Origin: Mastigias papua
Taxonomy: Eukaryota; Cnidaria; Scyphozoa; Rhizostomeae; Mastigiidae
Assembly (NCBI GenBank): GCA_964019165.1
Contig: OZ025280.1
Span: forward strand, 11,526,428-11,590,427
Reading direction: 5' to 3'
DNA length: 64,000 bases
The notes under the pieces were generated by a model. That model was not told the origin of the DNA. It was given only the letters and a program-made list of their open reading frames with translations, and did not search any database. The translations under genes and the position numbers were made by a program. Shown in pieces: positions 59,928 through 64,000 of this stretch (position 1 is the first letter of the stretch; each line of letters begins with the position of its first letter).

Positions 59928-61224
59928 CTTATACAAAGCTCCTGCTCCAGAGGCTGCAATGCTGGCTTCACCTCCTTGATCCTGGTGCTTTCCCATTTAG
60001 GCCGATCAAAAAAATCTTTGATTAAAAGCTTAGTTGGCTCATTTGCCTGCCGTTTATTGAAAATGATGATTCTGGCTGCAGTTGCTTCACATAGCATTCT
60101 CCATGAGTCAAGTGAAACCTCTTTTGCTAGACTTTGCATTGCTGATCTAATTTCCTGTAGAAGATGATTCCTTAAAATTATCAGGTCTGAGGTAAGGGGT
60201 ATATCATCGGGAGCTTTAAACTTTCCATTGTCAAGCGTCTTCAGAGCAATAGATGATATCTGATTTGACCATTCACTCTCTAAAAGTTCAATGAAGAACT
60301 TTAATGCATCGAGTGTGATGAGGTCTCGAGCTCGAAGGGCATGGCCCCTGTGAAGAACGGCACATTGTTTTAGGGCATAACCTAGTTTCAGAGCCAAAGA
60401 TGGAATTTTAAAGCAGGGTATTTCATCTGGTGAATCATCTCTTGTCAGTCCACACAATTTCTTTGTAGCAGCAACAATGTCATCAACATGTTCAGGGCTA
60501 AGAAAGTCAGAGAGAGACTTTGATTCATGGTTGGCAGAAATGTGAAGCTCTTCTAGCAATCGTGCCAGCATCCTCATTTTCTGTGACACACCTGCTGTCT
60601 TCGATTTTCCTTTCGAAATGTAAATATAAGAGCCATATGAAAGAATTAGTGAATCTTTTGTTGCACTGAATGAAATTTCATCGTCAGACATTGAGCGAAT
60701 TACATCTTGAAAGAGTCTTGCACTGCATTCAGCTGGTTTATCGGCTGAACTGAAAAGCAGCATCTGGCTTTCCTGTCTCAATTTCGTGTGGCATTTGGCT
60801 TCTTTGGGTGAGTTTGCTTGTTTCTTTTTTACATTAAGTGGGCAAGAAGCAGCATGCCTCCAGAGATCATACTTCTGCACAAATGCTAAGCAGAATGTGC
60901 AGGGTGTAACTATTTGATAGCTGACATTTTCCTCACTTGGTCATCTCCAGACCTTCAACTCACCACCAACTCATAACACTTTGATGTTATGCGCAAAATC
61001 ACCTTTAAAACGTAACATGTCCAGCTCTAACTGTTTACTCTTTTTGCCTTCATCTGTTTTCGTGTCGATTGCTGCAATGTTTATCGTCTCCATTTCATTT
61101 TTGTGCATGCTTTGGCAGTGCCGTGCAATCTTTGACGTACTAACTCCACAGAAAAGACACGCATGTGTTTTGTCGTAGATTCGCTGACCACGTTCCATAT
61201 ATTTAATTGTTGGAATGGTGATAA
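59928..61224 (-). pseudogene. Recombinase-like gene, exon 3 (zinc fingers and core-binding part)
   Basis: Acceptor TTATTATCTTGTAG before 61224. Order: first zinc finger (THACLFCGVSTSKIARHCQSMH), linker DMLRFKGDFAHNIKVL, second finger (CTFCLAFVQKYDLWRHAASC), then a long helical region (DEISFSATKDSLILSYGSYI, MRMLARLLEELHIS, KIPSLALKLGYALKQCAVLH, AARIIIFNKRQANEPTKLLI) that corresponds to the N-terminal core-binding part in a family of animal tyrosine-recombinase-like proteins. Two in-frame TGA codons (60971-60973 and 60941-60943) split the zinc-finger part; otherwise open for ~430 codons. Long intact frame plus three TGAs in the gene suggests recent decay, or that the stops need checking. Confidence 0.8.
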
Positions 61225-61834
61225 CTACAAGATAATAAGTAACGCATTTCGGTTTTCTTGTGACAAATATCAGTCTTGTACCGACGAAACCCATTGCAAC
61301 TGAATTTACCGATGAAGTTGCCGATATTTGGGGGTATCACACCCCCTCACCCCCGGCTAGCTATGACCCTGAGTACATCACTTGCACCGGCTGCATCTAG
61401 GTTCACAGAAACGCTGCAGTGTAAATGAATGAGAACCACAGAAACGGATTTTTCCCCCGTTTCTGTGGGCAATGTGAACACACAAAAAGGGATATCTTTC
61501 CCTGCGTTTTTGTACAAAAACAGAGCAGTGTGAACGGGTGACAGATCAGTGTGAGCCGATGACAGATATCTACAAAAGCGAATAAGTTTATATACGGAGC
61601 ACTGTGAATGGGGCATTATACTGTTTCTAGATTTGCTGGGCATCACCCCTGTGAAAAGTCTAGAATAACGTCTATGCTGTATCCATTACAAAGAAATGGT
61701 ATGGATGCTATTCTTAAGGTAAAAAACGATCTTGAATTTTCAAATAAATGTTCCCAAATCAGTCCCCTTGTATACATGAAATCTTATTACGACTAAGACT
61801 GAAAGAAGTTAGTAAGAACTGTTTTAACACATAC
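61225..61834 (-). other. Intron 2 of the recombinase-like gene, with possible MITE
   Basis: Between donor AACCTG|GTATGT (exon end 61835) and acceptor TTGTAG. The 61370-61620 part has repeated CAGTGTGAAC / GAAACGG-type motifs in both orientations, as in a small non-autonomous element, but its ends could not be fixed. Confidence 0.5.
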
Positions 61835-62141
61835 CAGGTTTACTCATGGAACTAGATGAACTTTCTGTTGTAGACATTGTCAAAGCATTTTGCTTCTCGG
61901 ATGCCAGTTTCTGATGTAAATAGTCAGTAGCAGGGTCAGTTAAAGCCAGTTGTGTTTGATTATCTGATTCTGTAATTTCTTTTGCCTTTGCTTTATGTAT
62001 GTTTTTCCTTGGAGCACTCAGATGATTTGTGGGAAAGCGATTAGCATTTTCATCGTTGCTAGATGCAACCTCACTTTCACTTTCCTCACTTGTCTCGCTG
62101 TCCTGCTGGTAATCCGAGTCAGAATCACCAGAGTCACTAAC
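61835..62141 (-). pseudogene. Recombinase-like gene, exon 2 (acidic region)
   Basis: Acceptor TTCTTTCAG, donor GTATGT; 307 nt, starts in phase 0 and ends in phase 1, which fits exon 3. Codes for an Asp/Ser/Glu-rich stretch (VSDSGDSDSDYQQDSETSEE) then a polar linker ending SSSSMSKP. Such acidic N-terminal parts are common in this protein family. No stop inside the exon. Confidence 0.7.
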
Positions 62142-62836
62142 CTGAAAGAAACAGATAAAATGTATAGTTTCACTAACTATATCAAAAGTGTATTCCTAAA
62201 AGAGATCATCTCATTGGAATAGCTAAAGACAAGCAATTTTTGTCTCGAGTTGAGTGAAACAAACAGCAATCTTTGCATTGAAGGCTAGCTTGGACCCAAG
62301 TAGTTTCCTTGAAATACCACTTTCGCTCACATTTGAATAATATATGAACTTCTGTTTTAAGATTTTAGAAAGTGATTGAAATCAGAAGCCTCAAAAGTGG
62401 CAGTCATAACGTCTGTTGTCAAAATTGTGCATAAATCAAACAGGGAGATTAATGAAAAGAACAGACTGAGTTACTAGAGATCAAAAAGCAGAAAGCAAAC
62501 ATCAGTTCAACAAAACTACTGACAAATACCACCTTGGCATAAGGTTTGCATTGAATGGTTCAAAAGTAAAACAACCTTTATATCCAATCTCTTGTAATTG
62601 GAAAGTGATATGTAAAACGTGACTAGGAAAATTTAGTACAAAAAATGTTCAAGGAGGACACAGAAGCTTATAGCAAGCTGAACATTCTCCAACAGCCAAC
62701 AGCTGTCAAGCAGTTGAACATTTTTCTGATCAATAGAATATTTTCTTAATATCTGAGGCACAGTGGCCATCAAGTGGGCATTCAGTCCAAATGTCACTTG
62801 CTATATACAAGATTGATGTAACAGCTAGGCACCCAC
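62142..62836 (-). other. Intron 1 of the recombinase-like gene
   Basis: Between the donor CAG|GTGGGT (exon end 62837) and the acceptor at 62142. Nothing else recognised. Confidence 0.6.
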
Positions 62837-62932
62837 CTGCACTACAGAGGTCTCTGATGCCTCTTCATCAATATCACTCTCTGAAAACTCGGGAAAATCA
62901 CCTTTGATTCCAGAATCATGTAAGAGGCTTTC
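62837..62932 (-). pseudogene. Recombinase-like gene, upstream exon
   Basis: Acceptor TGTTTTGTTAG before 62932, donor GTGGGT; exactly 96 nt, 32 codons, acidic (SESDIDEEASETSVVQ). It joins exon 2 in phase. No start codon inside, so at least one more 5' exon lies further right or outside the window. Confidence 0.65.
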
Positions 62933-63139
62933 CTAACAAAACAATGAAGTGGAGATACAAAAGAAATCTACATTGAATCATAATTAGTCAGCAGCTGCTT
63001 ACGTCGTAGTAATATAAAAGCACTCCACGCCATAAAGCAAATTTCAACTACGGACGCCTTACAAATGAAGTTACTTTATATTGTTATCCGAATTTGTATG
63101 GTATGAAGTACGAAATTTCATAAAATTTACTTACATACA

Positions 63140-63800
63140 TTCTTTTTAGAATATCCCTGCAATAGAAGTGAGTGGCTATTTGAATAATTTCTAGCCAAAT
63201 CAACACACTTTTCTAGAGTGTCCCACTGTGGAAGTGAGTTCTTATTTAAATAGTTTCAAACCATATCAGCCTTGGTTTCTAGAATGTCCCAATACTGAAA
63301 GAGAGCTGATATGTAAATAAGTTCAAGCCACGTCAAAATTGGTTTCCATAATGTCCCACAGTGAAAGTGAGTTGATATTGAAATGACTTTTAGCCAAATC
63401 AATGTTGCTTGCTAGAATGTCACCACGATGAAAATGAGGTGATATGTGAGTAATCCGAAACAAAATTATTATTGGTTTCTAGAATGTCCCCTCAAAGAAA
63501 CTATGGTAATATATCAAAAATTTGAAATAAATTCTATGCCGATTCCTAAAATGTCTCCAGAAGGACTTGAGTTGATATCCCAACGATTTCAAATGACATT
63601 AAAGCTAATTTCTAGAAGTTTCCCAGAATGAAAATGAGTACAAAATATTGACTACTAGAATAACCCCACAATGATAAAGGGTTGATATTTGAAGGATTTC
63701 TAAGAAAACTAATAATGCCCTGTTGAATGCCCCTAGAATGAAAGTGCCTTGAAATTTCAACCATTTTAAGCACAAGCAATATTGATTCTTAGCATATTCG
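63140..63800. repeat. 66-67 bp tandem repeat, about 9-10 copies
   Basis: The landmark CTAGAATGTCCC (with variants) recurs at about 63146, 63213, 63279, 63346, 63412, 63479, 63545 and 63612 (spacings 66-67), then 63654 (one short copy) and 63723. Each monomer has GAAAGTGAGTTGATAT and a TTTCAAGCCAAATCA part. Diverged minisatellite, non-coding. Confidence 0.85.
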
Positions 63801-64000
63801 CAGAATCATTCTGAGGTTATATCTAGACTTCCAGTTGTAGTACCCATAGTAATGCTGATAGCATATCCTAGAAAACCAGGAGATCCGAAGTTTGATCACT
63901 GAAAACTGCTTGCAAGTAAGTGAAAATTAACACTAGTATAAGAACAGCTAATTTTGAAAGACTTTAACAAATTACTATAAAAGACATCAACCACAACACT

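Overview
This is an AT-rich animal nuclear window with no intact host protein-coding gene that I can recognise. Every coding trace is either transposon-derived or, in one case, a multi-exon gene of transposase/recombinase ancestry that carries stop codons. The mix (Penelope-like elements, APE-type LINEs with 2A-like peptides, BEL/Pao and Ty3 LTR elements, two PIF/Harbinger transposases, a tyrosine-recombinase-like gene, TIR elements, microsatellites) suggests an invertebrate. A sponge or cnidarian is my guess, with low confidence. I saw no rRNA, tRNA or CRISPR.

Layout. 1-1870: the right part of a long non-coding repeat unit (unit A). 1880-8240: Harbinger transposase fragment, Penelope fragment, the 3' end of a LINE with a (GAT)24 tail, then a near full-length but broken LINE (LINE-1: 2A-like peptide, endonuclease, reverse transcriptase, C2H2 fingers) on +. 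8240-14360: a second LINE (LINE-2) on -, with a hydrophobic leader, its own 2A-like peptide, endonuclease and RT, and probably a separate coiled-coil ORF1; a 705-bp Harbinger-type MITE sits between the two ORFs. 14.5-21.4 kb, all on - except one small Penelope piece: a broken coiled-coil gene interrupted by a LINE fragment, a BEL/Pao integrase region, and a decayed HARBI1-like transposase plus a MADF-domain ORF. 21.4-29.4 kb: mostly unrecognised, with a ~222-bp tandem repeat (23.75-24.69 kb) and an inverted-repeat element (28.2-28.6 kb). 29.4-34.5 kb: BEL/Pao protease fragment (-), then a Ty3-like gag-pol (+) split by a 1,991-bp TIR element with a perfect 8-bp target duplication.

34521-58319 is the most unusual region: five head-to-tail units (B-F, 2.8-6.1 kb) of two alternating types, giving a dimer period of about 10.68 kb. 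They are separated by four palindromes of roughly 520-600 bp. Where visible, the two arms of one palindrome match each other better than they match other palindromes, and one palindrome has its central spacer inverted. Each unit ends in a fixed octamer (ATTTGCAT)-13/14 nt-TATATAG module, and its minus strand carries a series of similar exon-like repeats (conserved 3' splice site, ATG in a good context, consensus 5' splice site). I could not match this array to any known element.

58.4-62.9 kb: a minus-strand gene of at least four exons encoding two zinc fingers and a tyrosine-recombinase-like domain. Splice phases are consistent, but there are three in-frame TGA codons, and the 3' end is cut by the array. 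63.14-63.80 kb: a 66-67 bp tandem repeat.
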